Shown here: positions 1-43,348 of the stretch, one piece after another
Numbering within the stretch: the first letter of the stretch is position 1
Layout: each line of letters starts with the position of its first letter
Source: Glandiceps talaboti
Lineage: Eukaryota > Hemichordata > Enteropneusta > Spengelidae
Length of the DNA stretch: 64,000 nt
Direction: 5' to 3'
Assembly (NCBI RefSeq): GCF_964340395.1
Contig: NC_135550.1
Coordinates: 13,439,408-13,503,407, forward strand
Translations under genes and position numbers: made by a program
Notes under the pieces: generated by a model
What the model was told of the DNA's origin: nothing
The model's database searches: none
Seen by the model: only the letters and a program-made list of their open reading frames with translations

Positions 1-119
1 CCATTCTGATAATGAATGCGCTCTACTTTCGTAATTCAATTCCATGTACAAAACTGGCCGATTGACTTTCTTTAATACATGCACAGTTAGAAATGGTGAA
101 AAAATTAGCTCAGCTGATG

Positions 120-270
120 TGATACCAGCCTTCGTACAGATGACGTCACCAATAAGGACAAACCAATCACAATGCAGTATTGATCTCCACGGGACAGAGA
201 CCGTTTTGCGCACGACACGCTAGTGTGGGCTCTGGCGTGCAGAAAGACTATTGTCGGCCATTTTGTTTTG
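120..270 (+). promoter_or_regulatory. Candidate MARK promoter: CRE, two CCAAT boxes, YY1-like site
   Basis: A perfect palindromic CRE (TGACGTCA) lies at 141-148. It abuts a CCAAT box at 149-153, and a second CCAAT lies at 163-167, a spacing typical of NF-Y/CREB promoters. About 100 bp downstream, 256-265 reads GGCCATTTTG, the reverse of a YY1-type CAAAATGGCC site, which often sits near transcription starts. No TATA box is obvious. The arrangement precedes the MARK start codon by about 400-500 bp, so transcription probably starts around 200-300. The motifs are seen; promoter activity is inferred. Confidence 0.5.
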
Positions 271-666
271 AATATTAGAAAAAAATTATTTTAGTATGGT
301 TTTTACCTTGAAATGCTGGCGATCTCAACGACCATCACCTTTTCAAGCTCGATAGGACCACACCAGAGATCTAACAGAAGGTTCATGACCAGGATTCAGT
401 GTTACAGAGGCCGCACAGGGCGTGTCACCGAGGATTATTGTTGAGAAAGCGTCCGTACACATTGACGAGAATATTGTTATTTCAGGCGGGTTTCGACAAC
501 TTTCGTCTTGTTTTGTACATTTGCATGTAACGTCGGGCGATTATCGACATAATATCCAGTATATACGGCATGTGGATAGATGTAAAGATCTTTCAGGTAT
601 CCGGTTAGAGCCCGTAGGACCTTCTAACTCTACCTTTTCCGGAAATCAATTCACATCCGATTCAAC
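271..666 (+). promoter_or_regulatory. MARK 5' leader with several upstream start codons
   Basis: This stretch precedes the MARK ATG and is probably mostly 5'UTR, since no convincing acceptor or upstream coding exon was seen. It contains a short uORF at 385-444, two minimal ATG-stop elements at 525-530 and 580-585, and another uORF at 570-608. An in-frame TAA at 625-627 closes the main frame upstream. A GTG-initiated open frame that crosses this region (422-748) runs out of phase with the kinase and shows no family similarity. Confidence 0.45.
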
Positions 667-31745
<31,079 letters not shown>

Positions 31746-33440
31746 ACACCTTTACAACTGAAAGTTCCATGTTACGTGTACACTGATAAGGACAGTGCAG
31801 AGATGGGGTCAGCTTTGCAATAACTTAAAATTACCGGCCTTGGACTTCATAATTACAAAAAAACAAAAAGGCTTTGGACTCAGACCTGCTTCAAATCATT
31901 GTCACTTTCATCAAGCACATTTCATGCCATGTTACAACCATGTTTTAAGTCAGCATGGTGATGCTGCCCACTGCTATTTATTGGATATGTGAAATATATA
32001 AGAAGATGACAGCGCCGACACCAAATGCCGACGAAGCAGCACACACACCGAAATCGTCTCAGTCAAATTTTTAGTGATGTGCAAAACATAAAACTGCTCT
32101 GCACTTGGACTTCTGTAGAATCTAGAGATGTTACCACAGATGCCTACATTTTATGATGTCGGACCAAATACTTGCGTACTTTAGAACTAAGTGTGAAACT
32201 ACTCAGTGTTTTTAGGCACCAGGATTGTGCCAGCCTGGTTCAGCTGTTGTCTGCTTGCTGTCTGTCGCAGTCGTATGACTAACTGCCATAACTCTTTGGT
32301 GCACAAAGACATGTTGCCTAAAACGCAGTTACAAAAAAAAAAAAAAGAAGATCAAGAGTGCTCAGGTTGCCATTATTACTATTAGTCAAATTTTGTCAGA
32401 CTCTACTCTGACTGAATCCATAATTTATACCTTTGTCGATGTTGTGAGGTCCATTTCAGCAGAAAATTTAGGGGGAAAAAAACTCTCAAATAATTATAAT
32501 GATCCCATAAATAGGAATATGCATACTGTAGTATATCTTTTAATAATTATGACACGAAAGAGATCGGAGACAACGTAATGTCTAGAACATTTCTTTTTTT
32601 TATCAGTTTGAGAAGTCCGAAATGCGATCTGCACACTTGTACATTGTATGTACTACTATTTTGTGAGAGAGCTGCCGAGATAGGGGCAGTTCACGAAGCA
32701 GATGAATTTTTTCCAGTTAAATCACAGCTGTCACCAGTTACAATGAATGGAACTAGCGATAGATAGGAAAAATCTAATTTAAAAAAATTGCCATTTAGTG
32801 TTTTTACTATGTACATGAGAAGCCAAAGTCTATTGTTTGGTTTCTTGGTTTTTTTTACGTACACTGCTGTTTATTATGTGGTCTTGGAACAATTCTAAGG
32901 GTATATTTCTCAGTTATATTTTTCCTTTTTTTTTGTTTTTCTTTTTTCTTTGCATCTTGTAAATAAGTCACTGGAAATGTCTTTTTTTGGATCCACAGTG
33001 TAATTATCAGATCTCCATTGTACATTTCATTGCCCTACCTTTTGTCCCTTTTCTGGTCTTTTTTCTATTATGCAGCCAATCTCCCTAGCTTTCCCCTCCC
33101 ATTTTTTCTTCCAACCCATCGAAATTCACATCTCATTTGCTCCTTTTATCCCTTCCCTCTACCACCTTTTCTCTGCACCTTCAATTTTATTTTTTTCAAG
33201 TGTCTATCAAAAAACACCCCCCACGCTCATCAGGTATTGATTGGTTCTCTTTTAACTATGACCAGCTTTTTTTAGTTTCATTGGTGCAAAGAATACCATT
33301 AAAAATTGGCTTGAAATTCACTGTGTGTGTGTGTATGTTTACTTATATTATCAGTTGCAGTTGTTATGAGAGTTTAGTCCAGGGTGAAATTGTGTATGTT
33401 TCCATGGACTGCAAAACAGTGAATTGCAGTTCATGTGTAA
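31746..33440 (+). other. MARK 3'UTR and downstream flank (end not located)
   Basis: Sequence after the stop is AT-rich with A runs (near 32331-32346) and T runs, without homologous coding frames. I see no canonical AATAAA in the first kilobase, so the 3' end cannot be placed. The 3'UTR may be long. Confidence 0.5.
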
Positions 33441-33457
33441 GGTCAAATAAAAAAAAT

Positions 33458-33758
33458 GTGTTTCCGATAACCCAACCAACCCTAATTTAAGCCTCTGACC
33501 CTAAACATTTTTTTTTAAACATTTAAAACAAAAAGATAATAAAGTCTTTGTCTTTTGGACCTTCATGCATGTCTGATTTCTTGCTGCAGTGATGTCTGTA
33601 CATATTTCATCGAACTTTCATTGAAGGGGTATTCTGACTGACATTTCGTTTGTTTCCGGGTCAAAGCAATATTCTTCAAAAATAAACAATTGAAATGAAA
33701 CAAATAAAATAAAATCCCCTACGTACCCTATTTTCTGAGGCCATGTTATCGGAAACAC
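33458..33758. mobile_element. TIR element, family B, copy 2 (301 bp)
   Basis: It begins GTGTTTCCGATAAC and ends GTTATCGGAAACAC, a perfect 14-bp inverted repeat. It is collinear with the copy at 20170-20472 in MARK intron 9 and has no coding capacity. Confidence 0.8.
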
Positions 33759-36035
33759 TATTTTATTTATTTTTTTTGGCCTAACAAAAATGAATGTATG
33801 ATTGTATTTCTAGGTGTACTATTTGAGAATATAAATATATATATTTGAAGGTGTTTGTCATACTTTGCCCCAAGGGCCCTCTATTCTGTTATTATTATTA
33901 CTACTTCACATTAAAAGTGGCACAAGCTGAGTTTGTAAGCATATTACTCAAGTGAAAATACTTCAAACAAACCCATGTTCCAGTATATTGTACATAATTA
34001 TATAGTTAACGTGGATGTGTGTGTCTTCTATAACATTACGATTGTCTTCTGGCATGGTTAGAACAGTTGGTTGCATAGTAGGGGATTTCCTGAACATTTT
34101 TTGATATGTATGATACATGTGATAAATAACATAATATCTTAATACCAGGTTACTGGTGTGAGTTCAGTCAATTGCAAGTGATGGTTAAGTGTGCTTCAGT
34201 AAAGACAACATTGTGAGTACCTTTTAAATATACAGTAAAAACTATGCCCAAATTGGTATAAACTCAGCGTGTGTGTGCACCTTTAAGCCTTCAGTGAAAT
34301 TAACCACCTTTGAAACTTGAATGTCTAAATTTGTTTCACTGATGACAGTTCCCAAGTTTTTTTTACTCAGAAAGTCTTCCTTCACAGCTGGCCATTCCAA
34401 ATTTGACAAACATGGAAAAGCTGTGTATGTTTTCATTCAATGACTGCATCAGATATTTAGATGTTATGGTATTCTCCAATATGTTTTCTTCACCAAAGAG
34501 TTACATAATTACATATTATTCCCAATATTTATCTCCGTTCAACTAAGAAAAATATGAGTAACCTAAGGGGCTTTGATGAGTAGTGACAAACCCTTAGGTC
34601 ATGAGTGTATTTTGGCTGAATGTAGGAAAAGATGGAGAATAATATGATTATACCTCTTCCAGCGCGAGCATAATTTATGAAAAATTGGGGGGAAATAACG
34701 GAATTTGGAATGTTGTGACTTGTATTTTGAGCACTGCAAATCCATTGACATAGACAGGTTTTCGTGACATAGAAAAACCTGGGTATATTATCCATATTTT
34801 CTGTTCAAAGACAATGACTTGACTTGAATATGGTGTGTCACTATGAAGACAATGATAAAACCATTCCACAAGAATTTTCAGGGGTAATGAAAGATACTAG
34901 AGAATATTATAAATTTATATTTGATAGTTTGATTTATAAAAAAAAAAAATGAGGAAATACTGGCAATTGTACAGATTTTTCCTAGCATTTTTAAGCATTG
35001 AACACCCAATGACAAAGTCATGCAGTCTCATGATGCAGAACAACCAAGGTATAAATTTGAGATATTTTCTGTTTGAACACAGAACAACTTGGTTTTACAT
35101 GTATAACATAGATAATCGTAATATGGCCGATTGTTGTACAATGTTTTTTTTTTCCCTGGCCTGTCAGAAAGAGAGCCAAGTTGGTTCTCACCCAGTATCA
35201 GGTTGTACAACTATTGAATGACAAGCAGGTAACCTAGAGGCACATATCAAGATTCCCTAGATAACGTTATAAAATGCACACCAGCTGAGCTCAGGCTATT
35301 GACAATCTCAAAAGTTTGTAAATACAAATGTATATGTGCATGTATATTAGTATAAACTATAAGGTTTATGGTATTCATCGTCTCTATACAGTCATGATTG
35401 AAACTAATTGTTTTTGTAAATTTCAGAACTACATGTCTGTAATAACTAACTGAAGTAAATAATGACAACCCTAATCCCACCCGTTATGAGAGTTGATAAC
35501 ATTCATTTGTCTAAACGACGTCATCTGAAAAGCTAAAATTGGAAGTTATGATTTGTACAAACAGTCCCTTAAGATGCAATTAATACAGATATTTTGAGTA
35601 ATAGACACTATGCATCTCGAAATGGACCTACCAAACAGCCAATGAAGTGCAGAGTAGAGCTAATATACTATATGGGCCACTACCAAAGTGCTTACAATAT
35701 AGATCATTGTAAATTAGATGGAGATATATGTAAATTGTTTATTGCGATCCGAATGGCTCCAGTAAATCCTTGGCAGAAAATTATTTGCTCCTCTCTCGAC
35801 CTGTGATGATCGTCATTGCCAGATATTCTTATCTGTAAATGCCTGAAATAGACATTTGGAGAGACTTGGGTCATTAGTGTTAAAATGTATAGATATTGGA
35901 TAATGATAATGGGCTGTGTTGCTAATTTATATGTAAAGTCACACTGCTCTATTTGGCAATCACATCAAAAATAAATGTGACTAATTGGCTGTCTCTTTGT
36001 GTACATGTATAATCATAATACAGTATACAATTATT
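33759..36035. other. Intergenic spacer
   Basis: Unique AT-rich sequence plus the foldback MITE at 34513-34644. No gene recognised. Confidence 0.6.
34513..34644. mobile_element. Foldback MITE, family A, copy
   Basis: It shares ATTATTCCCAATATTTAT, AATATGAGTAACCTAAGGGG and the mirrored right half ending GGAGAATAATAT with the copy at 4609-4763. The two halves are imperfect reverse complements around about 34580. Confidence 0.68.
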
Positions 36036-36555
36036 GAGCTAATTACTCTGATGATGATGTGACATTTGACATTGATATGCTAATTACCTTGATGGTCATG
36101 TGACATTGATATGCTAATTACCTTGATGGTGATGTGACATTTGACATTGATATGCTAATTACCTTGATGGTGATGTGACATTTGACATTGATATGCTAAT
36201 TACCTTGATGGTGATTTGACATTTGACATTGATATGCTAATCACCTTGATGGTGATGTGACATTTGACATTGATATGCTAATTACCTTGATGGTGATGTG
36301 ACATTTGACATTGATATGCTAATTACATTGATGATGATTTGACATTGATATGCTAATTACCTTGATGGTGATGTGACATTTGACATTGATATGCTAATTA
36401 CATTGATGGTGATGTGACATTTGACATTGATATGCTAATTACCTTGATGGTGATGTCACATTTGACATTGATATGCTAATTACCTTGATGGTGATGTCAC
36501 ATTTGACATTGATATGCTAATTACCTTGATGGTGATGTCACATTTGACAATACTT
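36036..36555 (+). repeat. 41-bp satellite with ATGCTAATTA core (about 13 copies)
   Basis: Head-to-tail copies of a 41-bp unit, with TTTGACATTGATATGCTAAT followed by TACCTTGATGGTGATGTGACA. Most are complete; two lack an internal 8-9 bp. Each unit carries ATGCTAATTA, combining an octamer-like ATGCTAAT with the homeodomain core TAATTA. Confidence 0.95.
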
Positions 36556-36951
36556 TGCAAACTTTTTGTATCAAAAATTCTATGGTACAACTGGTGTTCA
36601 AGGCAAGATGAGAGTGCGTCATTTGTACAGAAATCTGGCCAAAAGAATAAGTCAACCTTGGGTTGATAAGGGTCGAGCTTGCTGGTATTGTTGCCTTTGG
36701 GCTGTAATGGTGGAAGTGCATGTTTACATTTTGTAAATAGGGGTACTTTATGTTATTAGGCTGGTTACTGTGGGTTCAGACCACTATAGTGGTCTGAGCC
36801 CTGGGCCCCCTATCAACTATACCCAATAGTAAATTTAATATGTACACCAGGAATCAGTTTAGCTCTTTGTATTACAGGAGCAAGTGAGGTAATCGTAAAA
36901 ATTATAAATTCAGTACCCCAGAAACTGAATATTTGGAGTGTTCATGCACAG

Positions 36952-37297
36952 GGGACCCAGGAACTGTGTGACAAACAAAACAAATAAATAAATAAATAAA
37001 CTATCAAATAAATGACAAATGAACAAGCAAACGAACGACAAGTATAGGGACAAATAAAATAATTAAATAAACCAGCAAATAAACAGATACTCATGGGGGT
37101 ATACTAGATATGTGTTTTTTTATAGTGATGGGTACAAAAAACATCAAGTATGAGTATCTGTTTGTTTGTAGGGTTTTTTTAATTATTTTATTTGTTCCTA
37201 TACTTGTCGTTCGTTTGCTTGTTCATTTGTCATTTATTTGATAGTTTGTTTATTTATTTGTTTGTTTTGTTTTGTTTGTCACACGGTCCCTGGGTCC
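36952..37297. repeat. Large inverted repeat (arms about 145 bp, loop 55 bp)
   Basis: The left arm 36952-37094 and right arm 37150-37297 are reverse complements with few mismatches. They run from GGGACCCAGG / CCTGGGTCC at the outer ends to CAGATACTCAT / ATGAGTATCTG at the loop. The arms are A/AAT-rich (CAAATAAA words) but match in detail, including GAACAAGCAAACGAACGACA. It could form a roughly 140-bp duplex as RNA. Confidence 0.88.
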
Positions 37298-39900
37298 GCT
37301 GTGGTTCATGTGGGGATGGTGTTGTCATGGGAGAGGGTGGGGGTTGATTGTGATAATCTAAAAATAGTATATAGTCATATCTGAATTGGGCTGGGTATTG
37401 TTGTCTTTGTTATTGTTGCTTGAAGCATAGAAAATACAGGGAATGTGTTCCCTCATCAGTCTATGCTTGCATACAACTTTCACTCGGTGAAATTGTTTCT
37501 AAAACGCAATGAGTAGATTGCCACCTCAGAGCCCAAAAATACCCCCCCCAAAAAAAAAAAGCTCTCAGCTCCCACCCAACACCTTTTGGTAAAAAAGAAC
37601 TTGAAGATTATTACTGTTAGGCCATATGACCCCAGAAGTTGGAAGCGATGAGTGTTAGGATGACGCAATTGACAGACGATACTTGGCAAAAACATCTATG
37701 GCAGGAAGGACAGTGGCGACATGGAGAGACCGTGAGACAAGCTATGATTAAGAAGTGATACTGAATGTTAGGAAGAATGGCAGGCACAAGAGAAATGCAA
37801 TGAAACAGAAGCAAACTTTCGTAGCCCGTAAATCATATCCAAAGAGACGGCTACTTTACCCAGTCATACACTACTCTTCACCACCCCCCATTCCCATCCC
37901 CGTGATGAGAGAGCGTCATTAAGTTTCCAAAATTAGTGTTGCTCTGTGTGTCCCCTATAAGTACGGCATCAAGAAACAACTTGAATCGGGAGTTACCGCA
38001 ATAACGTGAACCCCTAGGGATGAGGGACAAAATTTCTCCCTAAGATTTACCGGGAGATCTATATGGGAGCATTCTCCGTGATCATAATAAATAGCGCCAT
38101 CTATCATCCAGTGAACAAGAAAGCTATACTGTCAGCTTTCAGCTTCATTACACATGTTGTGCGTATTGGTTAAATTTCTTGGGGTTTTTACCCTGTCCAT
38201 TTTTTTATTAGACGCGTTAGTTACCTCTGGCACACTCAGCCCTCAGCCCTTGACAATCTTCCATTCCAACATACAACCCGTGCTCACACTGAATGCACCT
38301 GATCAAACCCCACCCCCACCACACACACACACACACATGCACACACTGTCCTTCCAGGCACTGATGTTTGAAGCTTTTCCTAAGTATTTTTATCTTTGAA
38401 CGTTCGCTAGGTATCTAGACTGTGTCCTTTCAACACATATTATAGTTATGCCAAGACAGTAAACCACTGCAATGTCTCTAGTTACATGAAACATACATTA
38501 GGCTTCTAGAAATCTCGCACTTTTTGCTGTTTTTTTTAGGGTGAGAAGGTAAGCTTTTTGTTTGACAAAAACTCTGGCAAGAAAAGGACGACTTGAAAAC
38601 AGGGATTTCGAAAATGCACGTTTTTTAACAAACATTCTTTAATCTTCGGATGGCCACATGTGGGTGTTATTGAGGTGCAGTATCAGATAGGCCTAGCTAG
38701 TGTAACTTGAAACCAGAAAATTACAGCCAAGTCTCGAGTCATTTTTTTAATAACGTTTTTTTATTGGGCTCTATACAACTCTTTTCATGGATGGAAATGT
38801 TTTACATTTTGTATCTGAAAATATGAAACTCTACACTCTAAATATTTTGCAATGTGTGCCATCAAATCTGGTTTTTCTTTTCTAAAATATACATATAACG
38901 CTTAGCAACGACCAGTTTAGCTTTATCTCGTATTTACGCGCACCGGTGTTCCCAAAATCGTGTATGATATTTTGTTCCATAAAAGCATTCAACATCGGAT
39001 AAGCTGTTCTAGTAATTTCAAACTCGAAGGGATTTCGTTGCCACTTTTCGCAAAGTTTCGTTATTTTTACCTGCATGTGAGTTGTTGAAAAATACAAACC
39101 TGTACTGATCCATGCACATGCTTAGAGGTAGCATCATATCCTCCATATGCATAGTATTGTACAAGTCAGATAGAATGAACTGAACAAGTTTTGAATTGTG
39201 GTTGTCGACACATATTTTGATCACGAGGCAATCATGCATGCTTTTGTATAAAGTATAACAAGTTGAAAATGAAGGAAAATGTCAATGAATAATTCACTCC
39301 TGAAGTTACTGGTAAATCTAGTGGGATTATTAAAAAATTACGATTTAACTGTCGGGTAGTTTTTTACTAACTTTTTCAAAGAATGTTGTCCGAATTATCA
39401 CTGCCAATTCGTACATATATAGTTCTGGCAAGCCTCTCGTAAGTAAGCTTAGATGTCATTTCTCGGTCGACGTCATGGATACTGTAGGTGATGTAATACT
39501 TAGTATAAAGGGAAATTAAACAAAGTAATGGAAGTATTCGAAACTTGATAAATATGTAACATTATATTTGAAAAAAGAAGAAAATATCAACTGATTGACA
39601 TTTTTATTGAGTGTCATTATGTGTACATTTATGTATAAATGAACTATTTTAGTCTTTTCTTTTTTAATTTAGACAAAGCTAATATAAACAAGTTTTTTTA
39701 CGAAAAAAAGTGTTTGCTTAGGCAATAGGGTGTATAGCGCCCTCTTTTTATATCATACATGAACAAGTTGTTTACAATTTACCGGTTGGATTCATTTGCA
39801 TACAATGCTTGTCCTGTCAAATGTTTGGTTTGTATTTGGAATGTGTATGGAATGTGGACAGATTGAAAGGACGTCCGGTTGATGTAAACTATACAAAAAG
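37298..39900. other. Intergenic spacer
   Basis: I see no gene. There are short CA-rich and T-rich stretches and small open frames without motifs. Confidence 0.55.
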
Positions 39901-40199
39901 CTAAAACGTCACAACAGTATTTCATTCCAAAACGGTAACTGATACGAGCTGCTGACTTTTACTTTACTACGACTGCAGTCTGTAATCTAATCTATCTTTT
40001 AGTATTTACACAAAACTCTGTGAGTCATACAAGTATTGCTACACCATTTCATTGGTCTCTGTGATTGAACGTATAAACACTTCATAAACGTTACAGATTA
40101 TTGCTTGATTAGAACCGAAGGCAGTATCATTTCCTTATTTTGGACCAAAAGTTCAAAACAATCACTACTGTACTGGGTTTTACACGCTTGCTGGTCACA

Positions 40200-40354
40200 G
40201 TATTTGTTGTAAACGTGATATCTGCGAACAGCAAGTTTATTAACACATGACAGACTATTGTAAGTAAACCTAGGGAGTCCAACACCAGGTCAACAAGATG
40301 GCGGTTTACTAGTAACCCCAAGGTAGATCAGTGCTCTGGCTGACTCACCAACAG
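40200..40354 (+). promoter_or_regulatory. Candidate promoter and non-coding first exon of the BEGAIN/TJAP1-like gene
   Basis: A YY1-consensus AAGATGGCGG lies at 40295-40304. It is followed 50 bp later by a strong donor, CAACAG/gtaagg (exon end 40354). The ATG in the motif reads only M-A-V-Y-stop. A matching acceptor exists at 49509, just before the coding exon with the start codon, so an untranslated exon must lie upstream. This is the best candidate I see, but RNA is needed. Confidence 0.33.
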
Positions 40355-41929
40355 GTAAGGTAATCATATATTTCGATATTCACTGCTCATGTATGATTAT
40401 TTAGTGTTAGTACATTCTTCGCTTCGGTTTACAATTCTACGTGATATTTCCGTTCCGAGAACGAGAACGCCAATTGACACCACTAAAGTGCATCATGCAG
40501 GTACTAGGTTTGGAGGGCACAGAATTTTCGGTGACGTGTGAACTTTAAAAAAACTAACGCAAGTTGGTGGAAGGTTTTATCTCGTATCAATATAACATCT
40601 CCGACCTATTGTATACAGATCTATTCTGTAATGTCCTTGTGATGCTGCTAAAATAAATCTCGTGGTAAAAGTCCATTGATCATTCAAGGTGAGGAAAGCT
40701 TGTGTTTAAAATTGTGAACTACTCCCAGTGTCAGTGATTTTCGTCCACATAACTCTATTTAAATATCCACCGGTCCAGGCAGCAGTCGTCGCTGCGCTTT
40801 GTGTCGGAGACAATACAGTCTCATCAGTAGAGAAGTCTGATCCTTTTGTATTCAAAGGAAGATGTCTCGGGAAGTTGCAAATTTGCCAATTACATGTAAC
40901 TTCTCTTCTCCCTTCCCTGGTGGTAGGCTTTGTTGTAATATGGCATTGAGATTTCATGTGACTTTTGAGTTGGGGTTGGGATATGTTTAATCATAGACTG
41001 GGTGGAGGGTCTATGGTTTAATATTGAAGTATACATAGTTTATACACTTACTAATCACTGTAAAGTTGATTAGCTTGTGCACAATTACACTGTCTATGGT
41101 CTGTGAGAGTAAAGCCTAGAGTGCTCCCAACGTGTTATTTTGACCTTGGATGAAATCATTGAAGGTCTACATGTGTTACAGGGTCATAGGTCATCCAGAG
41201 GGAAGGTGAACTAAACAATAGGGGTATTTAACAACACTACAATTCCATCAGGTATTCCAGTAAATTGTAGAATCTTGTAAAAGAAGGGCAAACTTATTTG
41301 AAATGATCATACTATCTACAATCAATGTCACTGTGCAAGGAACCTGTATAAAAGTCCTGAGGACCCAATGAAGATCAGATGTTCTTTGACTCTTAAAAAA
41401 AAAAAACTTTGTTACTACATGGAGCCTTGCATAGTAAAACAAGCCACCGTTTATTTCATATGAAGTGTGTATGTCAAACTAGAAGCAAAATTTCCAATCA
41501 AACATGGTCTATCAATACATTGTTATATTTATTTATAGATTATACTTGTTTATTGCTGGCACAAGGTACTATTTTATCAGTATGTCAGAGTTGACTGCAG
41601 TTGCTTGGACGCAGAGACATTTTTATAGTCTTTCTCAGTGAGATCATGATAACATGATGTTCTAGTTCTAGACCACAACAATAGAATACACATTTCTTTA
41701 TTTCTCCTGGGCGTTAACAATTCCATATTGACAAGTTTGACATTTATGTCATTGGTCTGCCTACCACGAGTCTTTGTTTCAGCATAGTTATCTGTGTCAG
41801 TAATCTGGTAATATTGATCCAAATGTGACAAGTTTTCATTTAAGCAGTTTTGATATGTTTCACATTTTCTGTAGAGCTGTTTATACATATGATAATACAA
41901 TACACAGCAATGTCTTTGGACTCGCTGTC

Positions 41930-42440
41930 AATTAGTCTGTACGCGTGTATTCGAGTATGCATATCTCTACAATGCTTTCAGGTACGCATGTCTTTGCAAA
42001 TGCATTCAAATATGCAAATCTTTACATGTATGTGAATGCAGTTGCGAATGCATTCAAGTATGTACGCTTTTGTGAATACATTCAAATACGCAAGTCTATA
42101 CAAATGCATCTATCGATCTAAGTGTTCAAGTCCTTACGAATGCATTAAAGTACGCAAGTCCTTGCAAATGTATTGAAATATGCACGTCTTTACAACTACA
42201 TCTAAATACGCAAGTCTTTATGAATGCATTCAAGTAAGTAGGTCTGTACAAAGGCATTCAAGTATGCATTCCTTTCTGAATGCATTCAAGTACACAAGTC
42301 TTTACGAATGCATTTTTGTATGCATACTTCTTGAATGCAGTGAATATACTGTATACAGGTCTTGCTAATGCTTTCTTCTCCGGTCATGTTTCATATATGC
42401 CCGTTATGAATGCATTCATGCATGTATATGCAAACCTTCA
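41930..42440 (+). repeat. Degenerate 28-bp minisatellite (GAATGCATTCAAGTA type)
   Basis: Some 15-18 diverged copies of a 28-bp unit, roughly AATGCATTCAAGTACGCAAG followed by TCTTTACA. The palindromic GAATGCATTC recurs. Translations of it show a 9.3-residue rhythm and are not genes. Confidence 0.85.
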
Positions 42441-43348
42441 GGAATCCATGCATGTTACACCTAGGTTGCAATAAATCTAAATTTATTCAGCTGTGACAGT
42501 GTCAAAGATTTCCAATTTTAGATGGAATTTTTTTTACATCTTTCAGGCGTAAAATAGATATTATGCATAGCTTTACGTGACTGTAATGATGATGCATATG
42601 TGTAACAGATGTAGCATAAACAAATTACTTTCTAGTATTCTATTCAAAGAAAAACATGTCAAAGTTCATACGTACTACTACTGTATGATATATTCTCATA
42701 GCATGGTATATTTTTACTCACAACCGACACCAGCTGGCTGTTGGTACATTTTGTATTTCATTTCTGAATAATCTAAAAGACTAATTTTCCAGCCTGCCTT
42801 CAATTTCTGTATTGACAAAAGTAAAGTTCCTTAAAACTTCTTTTTAATTTCCTGGGGTCTATTATGATGAGTTCTGTACATCAGATTCTACACAGCCATA
42901 TCACTACAAAACCTAATTTCATTGAAACCTTGCACAAAGATGATATTCATATATATGTATATGTAGAAGCCAGATGCACATGATCAGACTGTTTTGAACA
43001 CAACATTATCAAATTTGGCCAAATCTCCTCCATATTTGGTAATGATCACTAAAAAAGTGAAATATAAGACTCCATTCAAGTGTCTATCCCTATATTACAT
43101 GTATCAAGAGCAAGATTTTGTCTACATTTTGTTTGACCTTGATTCTTAGGGTCAGTTGTCAAAATTAAGCCATTTCTTGTATATCTCAGACGTTTTTTGC
43201 AGAGATGATACAGAAGAAGGTTATAATAATATTATATAATATACATCATTTTTAGTGTTCATGTTTGTGGATGGAAAAATGCAAATATCATATTTGTACA
43301 CTAGATGGAGGAGGAACCATAACACATACATGTAGACTACTCTTTTTG

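Noticed and set aside
36036-36555. CRISPR-like repeat array
   Set aside because: Units are directly adjacent without unique spacers, and the host is an animal genome; this is satellite DNA.
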